From NCBI GenBank assembly GCA_047601665.1, contig JASGIT010000001.1:2914001-2978000 (forward strand): a stretch of DNA of 64,000 bases, written 5' to 3'. The DNA is from JASGIT01 sp047601665 (GTDB taxonomy: Bacteria; Pseudomonadota; Gammaproteobacteria; Burkholderiales; Burkholderiaceae_C). Below, one piece after another: positions 7,879-16,600 of this stretch. Each line of letters begins with the position of its first letter. Position 1 is the first letter of the stretch. The notes under the pieces were generated by a model. The model saw only the letters and a program-made list of their open reading frames with translations. It was not told the origin of the DNA and made no database searches. Made by a program: the position numbers and the translations under genes.

Positions 7879-8596
7879 GAGGCCGGGTCTCGCCCCGGCG
7901 GGCGAGGCACTTTTGGCGCAACCCGCTGCGCGGGTTGTCTTTGTCTCGCCAAAGGTGCGATTTGAGCACGGTGCTCTCGCATGTTGCTTCGCAACCTACT
8001 CCAGCACCAAAAGTCCCCAAAAGAAAGGCGACCCCACACGCCGTGACCCCAACGCTGGCGCGTTGGGGCAACCTGCGATGCTCGTGCGCGGGGCGCGCCG
8101 TGGAACTCGCTGCGCGCTGCGCGCTTCGCTCAGACAACTCCGGCGAGTCAGTTCACAAAGCAGGCGCGCTCCGACGCACACGCCGCCCCGCGCCCTGCGC
8201 TTCTCGGCACGGCCTGAGGGGACCCCGAAGACGACACGGGCCATCGCTGCGCTCGGCACCGCCTTCGCGGCGCACAGCGCCTGCGTGTTATGGGCCGAGC
8301 GCAGCGATGGCCCGTGTGGTTTCCGCTTCCACCCCCCTTTTGGCCGTGCCGAGGAGCGCAGCAGGCGGGGTGCGCAGGCGCGTCGGAGCGCGCCTGCTTC
8401 GTGGTCTGACTCGCCGGGGTTGTCTGAACGGAGCGCCGAAGGCGCGCAGTGAGTTCCACGGCGCACCCCGCCTGCGAGCACCGCAGGTTGCCCCCACGCG
8501 CAGCGTGGGGGACACGGACTGTAGGGGGCGTGTTCTTTGCTTACTTTCTTGCACGAGCAAGAAAGTGAGTCGCCCGCCGGGGCGAGTCCCGGCCTC
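7879..8596. repeat. 718-bp nested quasi-palindrome between urtD and urtE
   Basis: The region between urtD (ends 7841) and urtE (starts 8669) holds no convincing gene. It is folded about a centre near 8276. Outer arms 7879-7910 and 8565-8596 match in 29 of 32 positions as inverted repeats. Inner arms 8041-8257 and 8294-8517 are clearly homologous in inverse orientation with small gaps. The innermost 24 bp (8234-8257 and 8294-8317) are perfectly complementary round a 36-nt loop. Several small hairpins sit within the arms: 7919-7937, 7964-7976, 8047-8068, 8491-8511 and 8543-8566. Open frames over it reflect high GC and symmetry. It looks like an inserted repeat or non-autonomous element. Confidence 0.85.
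8543..8566. terminator. Perfect 10-bp hairpin with 4-nt loop inside the urtD-urtE repeat
   Basis: ACTTTCTTGC (8543-8552), loop ACGA, then GCAAGAAAGT (8557-8566). It is the most stable small hairpin on the urtE-proximal side and could stop or pause transcription coming from urtD. No long T run follows, so it may be only part of the repeat. Confidence 0.35.
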
Positions 8597-8627
8597 TGCC
8601 CTCAACCTAGGCAGACCATCAAAAACG

Positions 8628-8643
8628 ATAGCTGCCAGCGCTT
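8628..8643 (+). repeat. Dispersed REP-like repeat, intergenic copy 2
   Basis: ATAGCTGCCAGCGCTT, preceded by AAAAACG, lies just outside the large palindrome and 25 bp before the urtE start. It is an exact inverse match to 2880-2895. Confidence 0.7.
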
Positions 8644-8668
8644 AACCACAGCCCCTCAGAGGCCCAAA

Positions 8669-9358
8669 ATGCTCAAAGTCACCAACCTGCACCAGTTCTA
8701 CGGCGGCTCCCACATCCTGCGCGACGTGAGCCTGTCCGCCGCCGCCGGCCAAGTCACCGTGCTGCTGGGTCGCAACGGCGTGGGCAAGACCACGCTGCTC
8801 AAGAGCCTGATGGGCCTGGTGCCCATCAAGTCGGGTTCCATCGAGTTCGACGGCCAGCCCCTGCACACCCGCACGCCTTACGACCGCGCTCGCGCGGGCA
8901 TCGGCTACGTGCCGCAGGGCCGCGAAATCTTCGGCCGCCTCTCGGTGCTGGAGAACCTGCGCATGGGCCTAGCCTATCGCAGCGCCTCCACGCCGGTGCC
9001 TCCGCACCTGTACAGCCTGTTCCCCGTGCTCCAGCAGATGCTCGCGCGGCGCGGCGGCGACCTCTCGGGCGGGCAGCAGCAGCAATTGGCCATCGCCCGC
9101 GCCCTCGCGCCCGGGCCGCGCCTGCTGGTGCTGGACGAGCCCACCGAAGGCATCCAGCCCAACATCATCAAGGACATAGGCCGCGTCATCCGCAAACTGG
9201 CCGACGGCGGCATGGCCGTGCTGCTGTGCGAGCAGTACTACGACTTCGCCGAGGAGCTGGCCGACCGCTACCTGGTGATGGAGCGCGGCGAGGTCATCGC
9301 CCACGGCCCCGGCCACGAGATGCAGGCCAAGGAAATCCGCAAGCTCGTCGCGATCTGA
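8669..9358 (+). CDS. urtE: Urea ABC transporter ATP-binding protein UrtE
   Basis: A 229-residue LivF-type ATPase, the normal length for UrtE. Walker A is GRNGVGKTTLLK, the signature is LSGGQQQQLAIARAL, and Walker B is LLVLDEPTEGIQPN. The ATG at 8669 gives the family's typical MLKVTNLHQFYGGSHIL start; the upstream extension to 8537 lies inside the repeat element and is rejected. The ribosome site is weak. Because it lies beyond the palindrome, either read-through from urtD or a private promoter must supply it. It converges on the Anbu peptidase gene with a 16-bp gap. Confidence 0.93.
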   Translation: MLKVTNLHQFYGGSHILRDVSLSAAAGQVTVLLGRNGVGKTTLLKSLMGLVPIKSGSIEFDGQPLHTRTPYDRARAGIGYVPQGREIFGRLSVLENLRMGLAYRSASTPVPPHLYSLFPVLQQMLARRGGDLSGGQQQQLAIARALAPGPRLLVLDEPTEGIQPNIIKDIGRVIRKLADGGMAVLLCEQYYDFAEELADRYLVMERGEVIAHGPGHEMQAKEIRKLVAI

Positions 9359-9374
9359 CGAACTGGCGAGCGTT

Positions 9375-10199
9375 TCAGATCAGCTTGTCGTCCGGCGTGC
9401 TGATCTTCTTGAGCGCCTTGCTGCGCACCGGCTCGGCCATGATGGGCACGCCCGTGCCGCCGCCGTTCCACGCCGGGTCCTCGATGCTGTCGAACACCTG
9501 GCGCAGCTTCTGGCCCCAGCTGTCGTGCACCATGCGGAAGTAGGAGTTGTACTCGTCGATGCAGGCGATCTTGTCGGTGGCGAAGGTGTCGGCCTCGTAC
9601 ACCACCAGGTCCAGCGGCAGGCCCACCGAGAGGTTGGACTTGAGCGTGCTGTCCATCGACACCATGGCGCACTTGGCGGCCTCGGCCAGCGGCGTGTCGG
9701 GGTTGATCACGCGGTCCAGCACCGGCTTGCCGTACTTGGACTCGCCCACCTGGAAGAACGGCGTCTCGGGCGTGGCCTCGATGAAGTTGCCCGCGGAATA
9801 GACCTGGAACAGCCGCATCCCCTCGCCCTTGATCTGGCCGCCGAACAGCAGCGAGACGTTGAAATCCACGCCCGAGCGCTCCAGCGCCGCGCCGTCGCGC
9901 TCGTGCACGTGGCGCACGGCGGCGCCCAGCACGCGCGCGGCGTCGAACATGCTCTTGGCGTTCCAGATGGTGATGGGCTCGCCCTCGGCGTCCTTGAGCT
10001 GCGTGGTCTGCAGGATTTCGCGCACCGACTGCGAGATCGACAGGTTGCCCGCCGACAGCAGCGCCATGAAGCGGTCGCCCGCCTTCTCGTACACCATCAT
10101 CTTGCGGAAGGAACTGATCTGGTCCAGCCCGGCATTGGTGCGCGAATCGGAGAGGAACACCAGGCCGGCGTTGAGTTTGATGGCGACGCAGTACGTCAT
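9375..10199 (-). CDS. Proteasome-type peptidase of the Anbu family
   Basis: A 274-residue Ntn-hydrolase. It begins MTYCVAIKLNAGLVFLSDSRTNAG, in which Thr2 becomes the N-terminal nucleophile after Met removal and SDSRTNAG is the proteasome beta-subunit strand. KMMVYEKAGDRFMALLSAGNL and a C-terminal AEPVRSKALKKI segment also match. Anbu (ancestral beta subunit) proteins form self-compartmentalised or open-ring assemblies of unclear substrate. They commonly sit with alpha-E, ATP-grasp and transglutaminase genes. None of those is nearby: the gene stands alone, divergent from a chemoreceptor. HslV is excluded by length and by the lack of HslU. Confidence 0.82.
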   Translation of the reverse strand: MTYCVAIKLNAGLVFLSDSRTNAGLDQISSFRKMMVYEKAGDRFMALLSAGNLSISQSVREILQTTQLKDAEGEPITIWNAKSMFDAARVLGAAVRHVHERDGAALERSGVDFNVSLLFGGQIKGEGMRLFQVYSAGNFIEATPETPFFQVGESKYGKPVLDRVINPDTPLAEAAKCAMVSMDSTLKSNLSVGLPLDLVVYEADTFATDKIACIDEYNSYFRMVHDSWGQKLRQVFDSIEDPAWNGGGTGVPIMAEPVRSKALKKISTPDDKLI

Positions 10200-10373
10200 G
10201 GGGCAGGTGGGGGAAAGTGGGGGAGGGAAAGCCGGCATCAGGGAATACCCATGGCCGGGCGGGCGGGCTATATCGAAACCCATAGCGCGACATGCAGAAA
10301 AACAGAGGCGCGATGCCATGATTTTAGAAGAAACTTGGTGTAACCACGGGCCAGGGCCTGCAAAGGATTCCAG

Positions 10374-12275
10374 ATGAACGCATTGCGCAATCTTTCCATC
10401 CGCACCAAGCTGATCGCCAGCATGGGAGGCTGCCTGGTGCTGTTCATGGCCATCTCCAGCGTGCTGGGGCTGGTGCTCACGGGCGGCAGCCTGCGCGAGC
10501 GCGTGGTGGACCTGGAGCTGCCCGCCATCGTGGGCGAGAGCCGCAACGACGTGCTGCGCCGCATCGCCGCGCCGCTGGCGGTGGCGCGGACCGTGGCGGA
10601 CAACGCCTTCCTGCTCGACTGGGAGGCCGAGGGCCTGCCCGACGGCGGCCTGCCCGCGTGGCGCCGGTACGCCGCGGCGGTGGAAAAGCAGACCCAGGCG
10701 GCCATGGTGTTCTGGGTGTCGGGCGCCACGGGCAAGTACCTGACCCAGAAGGGCGTGGACCGCACCTTCCCGACGGGCGGCGAGCCGTGGTTCCGCGCCT
10801 TCATGGCGGCGGGCCGCCCCTACACGCTGGAGATCGACAAGGACGCGGCGTCGAAGGATTTCATGATGTTCATCAACGTCCGCTTCGACGCGGGCGGCGG
10901 CCACCAGGGCATCGCGGGGCTGGGCCTGTCGGTCGAGTCGCTGGCGCAGGCCGTGCGCGCGTACAAGGTGGGCGAGACGGGGACGGTCTTCCTGGTGCGC
11001 GGCAATGGCAGCATCCTCATGCACCGCGACGCGGCCCTGGTGGACGGCAAGCACGCGCTCAAGGACATTCCGGGCCTGGACGGCGCGCTGGCCGGGCAAC
11101 TGCTGAACAAGGCCCCCTTCGTCCATGCCGAATACCAGGCGCCCACGGGGCGGCAGATCATCGCCTCGTCCTACGTGCCCGAGCTGGACATGTACCTCAT
11201 CGCCCAGGTGCCCGAGTCCGAGATGCTGGACGCCGTGCGCCGCACCGTGGCCGTGACCTCGCTGGCCGCGGGCCTGGCGGGCGGCGTCGTCGGCCTGCTG
11301 GTGATCCTGTTCGTGAGCCGCACCATCGCCGCGCCCGTGGGCCGCGCCGCGCGGATGCTCGAGGAAATCGCCGACGGCAACGGCGACCTGAGCCGCCGGA
11401 TGCCCGTGGAGACCGGCGACGAGGTGGGCGCGCTCGCGCAGGCATTCAACCGCTTCGTCTCGTCGCTGGAGCGCATGGTGGGCGCGGTGCGGCAGGCGGC
11501 GGATTCGATCTCGGTCGCCAGTTCCGAGGTCGCCCAGGGCAACCAGGACCTGAGCCACCGCACCGAACAGGCCGCGAGCGCCCTGCAGCAGACCGCTTCG
11601 TCGCTGGCCGCGCTGACCGACAGCGTGCAGACCAACACCCAGGCCACGCACAGCGCGGGCCAGCTGGCCCAGTCCGCCCGCGGCGTGGCCGAGCGCGGCG
11701 GCGCGGCCGTGCAGCAGGTGGTGGTGACCATGGAGGGCATCAACGGCAGCTCGCGCAAGATCGCGGACATCATCCAGGTGATCGACGGCATCGCGTTCCA
11801 GACCAACATCCTGGCGCTGAACGCCGCCGTCGAAGCCGCCCGCGCGGGCGAGCAGGGCCGGGGCTTCGCCGTAGTGGCGGGCGAGGTGCGCTCGCTGGCG
11901 CAGCGCAGCGCCTCCGCCGCCAAGGAGATCCGCGCGCTCATCACCGCGTCGGTGCAGCAGGTGGAAAGCGGCTCGTCCCAGGTGCGGAGCGCCGGCGCGA
12001 CCATGCAGGAGATGGTCGAGTCCGTGGCCAAGGTGGCGCGCATCCTCGAAGACATCAGCCGCGCGTCCGCCGAGCAGGGGAGCGGCATTGCGGACATCAA
12101 CACTTCCATCGCCGCGCTGGACGGCGCCACGCAGCAGAACTCGGCGCTGGTCGAGCAATCCGCCGCCGCTGCCGCCAGCCTGCGCGAACAGGCCGACCGG
12201 CTGCTGGGCGAGGTGGCGGCGTTCAAGCTGGGCGACGCCGCCGCGCGCCAGCTCAGGCTGCTGCCAGCCGCTTGA
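10374..12275 (+). CDS. Methyl-accepting chemotaxis protein with a large periplasmic sensor domain
   Basis: A 633-residue chemoreceptor. A first membrane helix (about 12-35) is followed by a periplasmic domain of about 240 residues resembling a double-Cache sensor. A second helix lies near 290-312 (VTSLAAGLAGGVVGLLVILF), then a HAMP domain, then the signalling domain. The hairpin tip, with VIDGIAFQTNILALNAAVEA and RGFAVVAGEVRSLA, is the diagnostic CheA/CheW contact. The C terminus lacks a CheR-binding pentapeptide. The last 23 bp overlap the convergent mutS 3' end. The ligand is not predictable. Confidence 0.92.
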   Translation: MNALRNLSIRTKLIASMGGCLVLFMAISSVLGLVLTGGSLRERVVDLELPAIVGESRNDVLRRIAAPLAVARTVADNAFLLDWEAEGLPDGGLPAWRRYAAAVEKQTQAAMVFWVSGATGKYLTQKGVDRTFPTGGEPWFRAFMAAGRPYTLEIDKDAASKDFMMFINVRFDAGGGHQGIAGLGLSVESLAQAVRAYKVGETGTVFLVRGNGSILMHRDAALVDGKHALKDIPGLDGALAGQLLNKAPFVHAEYQAPTGRQIIASSYVPELDMYLIAQVPESEMLDAVRRTVAVTSLAAGLAGGVVGLLVILFVSRTIAAPVGRAARMLEEIADGNGDLSRRMPVETGDEVGALAQAFNRFVSSLERMVGAVRQAADSISVASSEVAQGNQDLSHRTEQAASALQQTASSLAALTDSVQTNTQATHSAGQLAQSARGVAERGGAAVQQVVVTMEGINGSSRKIADIIQVIDGIAFQTNILALNAAVEAARAGEQGRGFAVVAGEVRSLAQRSASAAKEIRALITASVQQVESGSSQVRSAGATMQEMVESVAKVARILEDISRASAEQGSGIADINTSIAALDGATQQNSALVEQSAAAAASLREQADRLLGEVAAFKLGDAAARQLRLLPAA

Positions 12276-14874
12276 GCTGGTAGAGCGCGTCCAGCGCCTC
12301 GCGCGGGCTGAGCGCGTCGGGGTTGATCCGGGCCAGCGCGCTTGCGATGGGGCTCGTTTCCAGCGCCATCTCGGGCTCGGGCGGCGGCGCGAACAGGTCC
12401 ACCTGCAACTCCCCTTCGCCCGCGCGCTCTTCCAGCGCCGCGAGCGCGTGGCGCGCATGGTTCAGCACGGGGGCGGGCATCCCCGCCAGCTTGGCGACCT
12501 GGATGCCGTAGCTGCGGCTGGCCGGGCCGGGCTGGATCTCGTGCAGGAACACGATGTCGCTGCCCGATTCGGTCGCGCTCACGTGCATGTTGACCGCGTG
12601 GCGCGCGGTGGCGGGCAGCTCGGTCAGCTCGAAGTAGTGCGTGGCGAACAGAGCGAACGCGCGCGTCTTGTCGTGCAGGTGTGTGGCGATGCCGCTGGCC
12701 AGCGCCAGGCCGTCGAAGGTGCTGGTGCCGCGCCCGATCTCGTCCATCAGCACCAGGCTGTGCGGCGTGGCGGCGTGCAGGATCTGCGCGGCCTCGGTCA
12801 TCTCCAGCATGAAGGTGGACTGCGCGTTCGCCAGATCGTCCGCCGCGCCGATGCGGGTGTGGATGGCGTCGATCGGCCCCAGCCGGCAGCTTGCGGCGGG
12901 CACGTGGCTGCCCATGCTGGCCAGCAGCACGATCAGCGCCACCTGCCGCATGTAGGTCGATTTGCCGCCCATGTTCGGCCCGGTGATGACCTGCAGCCGC
13001 GTGTTCATGTTCAGCCGCGTATGGTTGGCGATGAAGGCGCCGCTCGACGTTTCCGCCAGCCGCGCCTCCACCACGGGGTGGCGGCCCGCCTCGATCTCGA
13101 TGCACGGCTCGTTCACGAACTGCGGTGCGCACCAGTTCAGCGTGAGCGAGCGCTCGGCCAGGCAGCACAGCGCGTCCAGCGCGGCCAGCGCGCCCGCCAG
13201 CCGCGTGAGCGCGGGCACATGGGCCTGGAGCTGGTCCAGCACCTGGTCGTACAGCCACTTCTCGCGCGCCAGCGCGCGCTCCTGCGCCGACAGCGCCTTG
13301 TCCTCGAAGGCCTTGAGCTCGGGCGTGATGAAGCGCTCGGCGTTCTTCAGCGTCTGGCGGCGGCGGTAGTCGCCGGGCACGCGGTCGAGGTGGCTGCCCG
13401 TCACCTCGATGTAGAAGCCGTGCACCTTGTTGAACTGCACGCGCAGGTTGGGGATGCCGGTGCGCGCCTTTTCGCGCGTTTCCAGGTCGAGCAGAAAGCC
13501 GTCGCAGTTGGTCTGGATGGCGCGCAGCTCGTCCAGCTCGGCGTCGAAGCCCGTGGCGATCACGCCGCCGTCGCGCACCAGCGCGGCGGGCTCTTCGAGG
13601 ATGGCGGCGCGCAGCAACGCCACGCAGCCTTCGGGCGGGTGCAGGTCGGCGAAGATTTGGGCCAAAAGCGCCTCCAGCCCTTGACCGCTGTGCGCTAGCA
13701 GCTCTGATTTTTGTAGCGTCTGCACCAGCGCCACCAGCTCGCGCGGGCGCACTTGGCGCAGCGCGGTGCGCGCGGTGATGCGCTCCACGTCGGCCACGCC
13801 CTTGAGCGCGTCGCGCAGCACCTGCCAGGGGGCCGCGCCTGCGCTGCCGCCGCCGCGCAGCACCTGGGTGGCGGCCAGGCGCTCGCGCGCGGCGGTGCGG
13901 TCGCGCGCGGGCTCCAGAAGCCAGGTCTTGAGCAAGCGGCTGCCCATGCCGGTCATGCAGGTGTCGAGCAGCGAGAACAGCGTGGGCGCATCCTCGCCGC
14001 GCAGCGTTTTCACCAGTTCCAGATTGCGGCGCGTGGCGGGCGGCAGGTCGATCAGCGCGTCGTCGCGCTGCACCTGCACCGCGTGCACGTGGCTCAGCTG
14101 GCGGCCCTGCGTGTGCTCGGCATAGGCCAGCAGCCCGGCGGCGGCGGCATGGGCCAGCGGAAGGTCCTGCGCGTTCCAGGCATTCAGGCTGGCCGCGCCC
14201 AACTGCTCCAGCAATTTGCGCGCGCCCAGGGCGCTGTCGAACTGCCAGTCGGGCCGGGGACCATGCGGGCAGGTGAACGCGCCCGCCTGCCGCAGCGTGG
14301 CCAGATGCTGCTCGAAGCGCGGCGTCACGCCCGCGCTGTAGATCAGCTCGCTGGGCGCGATGCGCGCGAGCCACGGGCCCAGCTCCTCGTTCGTGCATTC
14401 CGCCAGGAACACGCGCCCCTGCGTCACCGCCAGCCACGCCAGCCCGCAACGCGCGCGCGGGCCCTGGTGCACGGACAGCAGCAGCGACTCGGCCTTGTCG
14501 GACAGCAGCTCGGTGTCGGTCAGCGTGCCGGGCGTGACCACGCGCACCACCTTGCGCTCCACCGGCCCCTTGGCCGCGCCCACTTCGCCCACCTGCTCGG
14601 CGATCGCCACCGACTCGCCCATCTTGATGAGCCGCGCCAGGTAGTTTTCGAGCGCATGGAACGGCACCCCCGCCATCACCACCGGCTGCCCCGCCGACTG
14701 CCCGCGCTGCGTGAGCGTGATATCCAGCAGCCGCGCGGCCTTCTCGGCGTCCTGCCAGAAGACCTCGTAGAAGTCGCCCATGCGGTAGAACAGCAGCGTG
14801 TCGGGGTACCCGGCCTTGAGGGCGAGGTATTGCTGCATCATCGGCGTATGTGCAGAAACGTCGATTTTTTCCAT
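12253..14874 (-). CDS. mutS: DNA mismatch repair protein MutS
   Basis: An 873-residue MutS. Near the N terminus MMQQYLALKAGYPDTLLFYRMGDFYEVF contains the Phe-x-Glu mismatch-reading motif. The C-terminal ATPase has GPNMGGKST, the FMLEMTEAAQILHAATP segment and LVLMDEIGRGTST. The ATG at 14874 (MEKIDVSAHTP) gives the normal length; the longer frame runs back into the integrase gene. The gene starts only 13 bp after the integrase stop, at the left edge of a genomic island. Its native 5' end and leader appear displaced to 21690-21795, so its transcription now probably depends on island sequences. A dispersed repeat is embedded in frame at 13692-13717. Confidence 0.96.
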   Translation of the reverse strand: MEKIDVSAHTPMMQQYLALKAGYPDTLLFYRMGDFYEVFWQDAEKAARLLDITLTQRGQSAGQPVVMAGVPFHALENYLARLIKMGESVAIAEQVGEVGAAKGPVERKVVRVVTPGTLTDTELLSDKAESLLLSVHQGPRARCGLAWLAVTQGRVFLAECTNEELGPWLARIAPSELIYSAGVTPRFEQHLATLRQAGAFTCPHGPRPDWQFDSALGARKLLEQLGAASLNAWNAQDLPLAHAAAAGLLAYAEHTQGRQLSHVHAVQVQRDDALIDLPPATRRNLELVKTLRGEDAPTLFSLLDTCMTGMGSRLLKTWLLEPARDRTAARERLAATQVLRGGGSAGAAPWQVLRDALKGVADVERITARTALRQVRPRELVALVQTLQKSELLAHSGQGLEALLAQIFADLHPPEGCVALLRAAILEEPAALVRDGGVIATGFDAELDELRAIQTNCDGFLLDLETREKARTGIPNLRVQFNKVHGFYIEVTGSHLDRVPGDYRRRQTLKNAERFITPELKAFEDKALSAQERALAREKWLYDQVLDQLQAHVPALTRLAGALAALDALCCLAERSLTLNWCAPQFVNEPCIEIEAGRHPVVEARLAETSSGAFIANHTRLNMNTRLQVITGPNMGGKSTYMRQVALIVLLASMGSHVPAASCRLGPIDAIHTRIGAADDLANAQSTFMLEMTEAAQILHAATPHSLVLMDEIGRGTSTFDGLALASGIATHLHDKTRAFALFATHYFELTELPATARHAVNMHVSATESGSDIVFLHEIQPGPASRSYGIQVAKLAGMPAPVLNHARHALAALEERAGEGELQVDLFAPPPEPEMALETSPIASALARINPDALSPREALDALYQLKRLAAA
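13692..13717 (-). repeat. Dispersed REP-like repeat inside mutS, in frame
   Basis: On the coding strand the segment reads as GCTACAAAAAT followed by CAGAGCTGCTAGCGC, encoding LQKSELLA. It matches the repeat family core GCTGCTAGCGC and the A-rich flank seen in the copy at 61767-61797. It is an AT-rich patch in a GC-rich gene. Confidence 0.6.
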
Positions 14875-14925
14875 ATAAATCAATAACTTACGTTTTCTGC
14901 TTCGATCTCTTGGGACAAAAATTTG
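14840..14925. repeat. Left attachment-site repeat (attL) of the mutS island
   Basis: Bases 14840-14890 align without gaps to 21703-21753 with about nine mismatches in 51. They cover codons 1-12 of mutS and its leader. After a 15-base indel the match continues through the last 35 bases of the integrase gene (TTTGT-CCAAGA and CAGAAA blocks) against 21768-21795. The integrase 3' end therefore mimics the mutS leader, and the element rebuilds the gene's 5' end on integration. Confidence 0.78.
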
Positions 14926-16147
14926 TCCCAAATTCTCCCAGATTATGTTTGCTCGCCCAGGTGCGCTGCAGTTCGCTCGAAAATGCCGACTCGATCCAGC
15001 GGCCGTAGATTTTTATGAACGTCAGGTAGTCCGCATGTCCCATTTGAGTGGCGACGAACGCCAGGTTGCCGCCTGCTGCCAGGCTCCAGCACGCGTAGGT
15101 ATGACGTGTTTGATAAGGTGGGCGAGGGCGCACCTTTGCGCGACGGAGGATATTGCGCCATTCACGGCCCCATGCGCTGAGCACATATGAGTGCTTGACT
15201 GCGTTTTTGCGCTCGGGCAAACCGGCGATGCAGAGGGGACGCACGCGGTCGATCCGGGATTCACTCCGGTTGAGCCACACGCGCAGATCGACAGGGTTGT
15301 GGGTTTCTGCATCAGCGATGAGTACCTTCAAGGCTTCCTGGGCAGGAGGGAAAAGGAGCACGGTGCGCTCCCTTTCATTTTTGGGCACCTTGAAGGCACC
15401 GGACCGCGTGATGGAGCGGCGCACGGTCAGGCTCTTCAGATCGGGAGCGATGTCCTCCACAGCCAGGGCGCACAGTTCTCCTGGTCGAAGGCCACTATAG
15501 AAGGCAAGCACCAACGATGCCTGGGTTAGTGGATGCTGGCATCCTTTGTCGAGCAAGACTTGGTACTCGGCATGGGTGAACGGATCGGGCTCCTTGCGGA
15601 TCTTGGTGAAGCGAGTGCAGTGCTTGGCCAGGCCTTCGCAATACTCGTTGTCTTCACACCAGCGGAGAAAGCCTGTGAAGGTGGCGAGGTAGTTGTTGAC
15701 GGTAGCGGCCGATCTCGTCGCAATTAGGTCTACACGCAACTGCTGAATGTCTGCTGGCATCAGCTCATCGATTCGTCGAGTGCGGCCGATGGTGTTCAAG
15801 CAGGCGTTGAGCGCCACCTCATAACGGGACTGTGTTTCCTCGGTGATGTCGGCGGCCTTCAAAGGCATGTAGACGTCATAGAGGTCACACAGGCGCTTGC
15901 TGGGCCGGTTGCTGGTATCAGTCGGGTAAGAGTCAGGGAAGAAGTCGGCCGCGCGGTAACTGCCGGTCTTTAGTGCGCATAGCGCAGCAGTTCGGAGGTG
16001 AGCCGCATGGCGCAGGTTTGTCTCGGTCGGTTCGATGCCGAGCGTATGGCGGTGGCGCGTCCCCCTGTGCATGAAGTCCACGCGCACGGATTTTCCGTGT
16101 ACCCAGATGCCGGGAAGACCTGTCTTGATTGCTGCTTCAACTGACAT
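14888..16147 (-). CDS. int: Tyrosine recombinase (phage-type integrase) of the mutS island
   Basis: A 419-residue protein. It has a DUF3596-type arm-binding N terminus (GIWVHGKSVRVDFMHRGTRHRHTLGI), a core-binding domain near 100-200, and a catalytic domain with Arg in YSGLRPGEL, box II PPYQTRHTYA, His in MGHADYLTF, and the nucleophile Tyr in IKIYGRWI. ATG 16147 is preferred over in-frame starts at 16174 and 16192 because CAGGAG sits seven bases upstream. The enzyme should integrate and excise the island between the repeats at 14840-14925 and 21703-21795. The gene reads directly into mutS. Confidence 0.93.
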   Translation of the reverse strand: MSVEAAIKTGLPGIWVHGKSVRVDFMHRGTRHRHTLGIEPTETNLRHAAHLRTAALCALKTGSYRAADFFPDSYPTDTSNRPSKRLCDLYDVYMPLKAADITEETQSRYEVALNACLNTIGRTRRIDELMPADIQQLRVDLIATRSAATVNNYLATFTGFLRWCEDNEYCEGLAKHCTRFTKIRKEPDPFTHAEYQVLLDKGCQHPLTQASLVLAFYSGLRPGELCALAVEDIAPDLKSLTVRRSITRSGAFKVPKNERERTVLLFPPAQEALKVLIADAETHNPVDLRVWLNRSESRIDRVRPLCIAGLPERKNAVKHSYVLSAWGREWRNILRRAKVRPRPPYQTRHTYACWSLAAGGNLAFVATQMGHADYLTFIKIYGRWIESAFSSELQRTWASKHNLGEFGTNFCPKRSKQKT

Positions 16148-16600
16148 TGCCACACTCCTGGACTCGATTTCCATCGCTTTCGCTCCCCTCATCTACGGGC
16201 AGCAGCACCGTCTTGAGGTTGGAAATATCTTCCAGGATTCCCGTCTTGGGCAAAACCTGTGCGGGCGTGTCTGAGCGTAGGGCGGAGTAGAGAGACTGGG
16301 GACTGTAGATCTGCCGTGGCGTTGTCCTGGATGCCGGCTATGCAGCGGAAGCAGTCCTCCAAGCCGAGCGACACAAACGACCGCAATCTGCCGCTTCGTC
16401 ATTATTCTCTGTGCCGGTCGGTAGTGCAGCCGGCGAAGCTGTCAACGCACACTCAATCGAGGCAAGCGACTGCTGCGGATGCGTCACGGCGTTGGCAGTG
16501 GCGGCTATTCTTCGTGGCATCTACGTGTTTTTTCGGGGCGCTTTTAGAAGAGCCTCGCGTTACCAGCCCAAGAGGCCCATAAGGAACTCTGCGTCGCCCA
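16148..16600. other. Integrase upstream region, no confirmed gene
   Basis: This stretch of 453 bp lies between the integrase and the RelA/SpoT-like gene, both on the minus strand. Short frames occur on both strands without family resemblance. One minus-strand frame ending TGA at 16137 overlaps the integrase start and could encode 38 residues from a TTG at 16253 (beginning LPKTGILEDISNLKTVLLP). Its composition looks protein-like, but its start is weak. An excisionase would be expected near here and was not recognised. Confidence 0.4.

Noticed and set aside
7879..8596. CRISPR array or tRNA cluster in the repeat region
   Set aside because: The repeats are inverted round one centre rather than regularly spaced, and no cloverleaf with a TTCGA arm was found.
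7842..8645. 267-residue open frame across the urtD-urtE spacer
   Set aside because: It runs through both arms of the palindrome, and similar frames exist on the opposite strand because of the symmetry. It is Arg/Ser/Ala-rich with no domain.
8537..8668. N-terminal extension of UrtE to 8537
   Set aside because: The extra 44 codons lie in repeat DNA, and the family's length and N terminus fit the ATG at 8669.
16338..16520. 60-residue minus-strand frame upstream of the integrase as an excisionase
   Set aside because: No ribosome site, no helix-turn-helix pattern, and Ala/Ser-rich composition.
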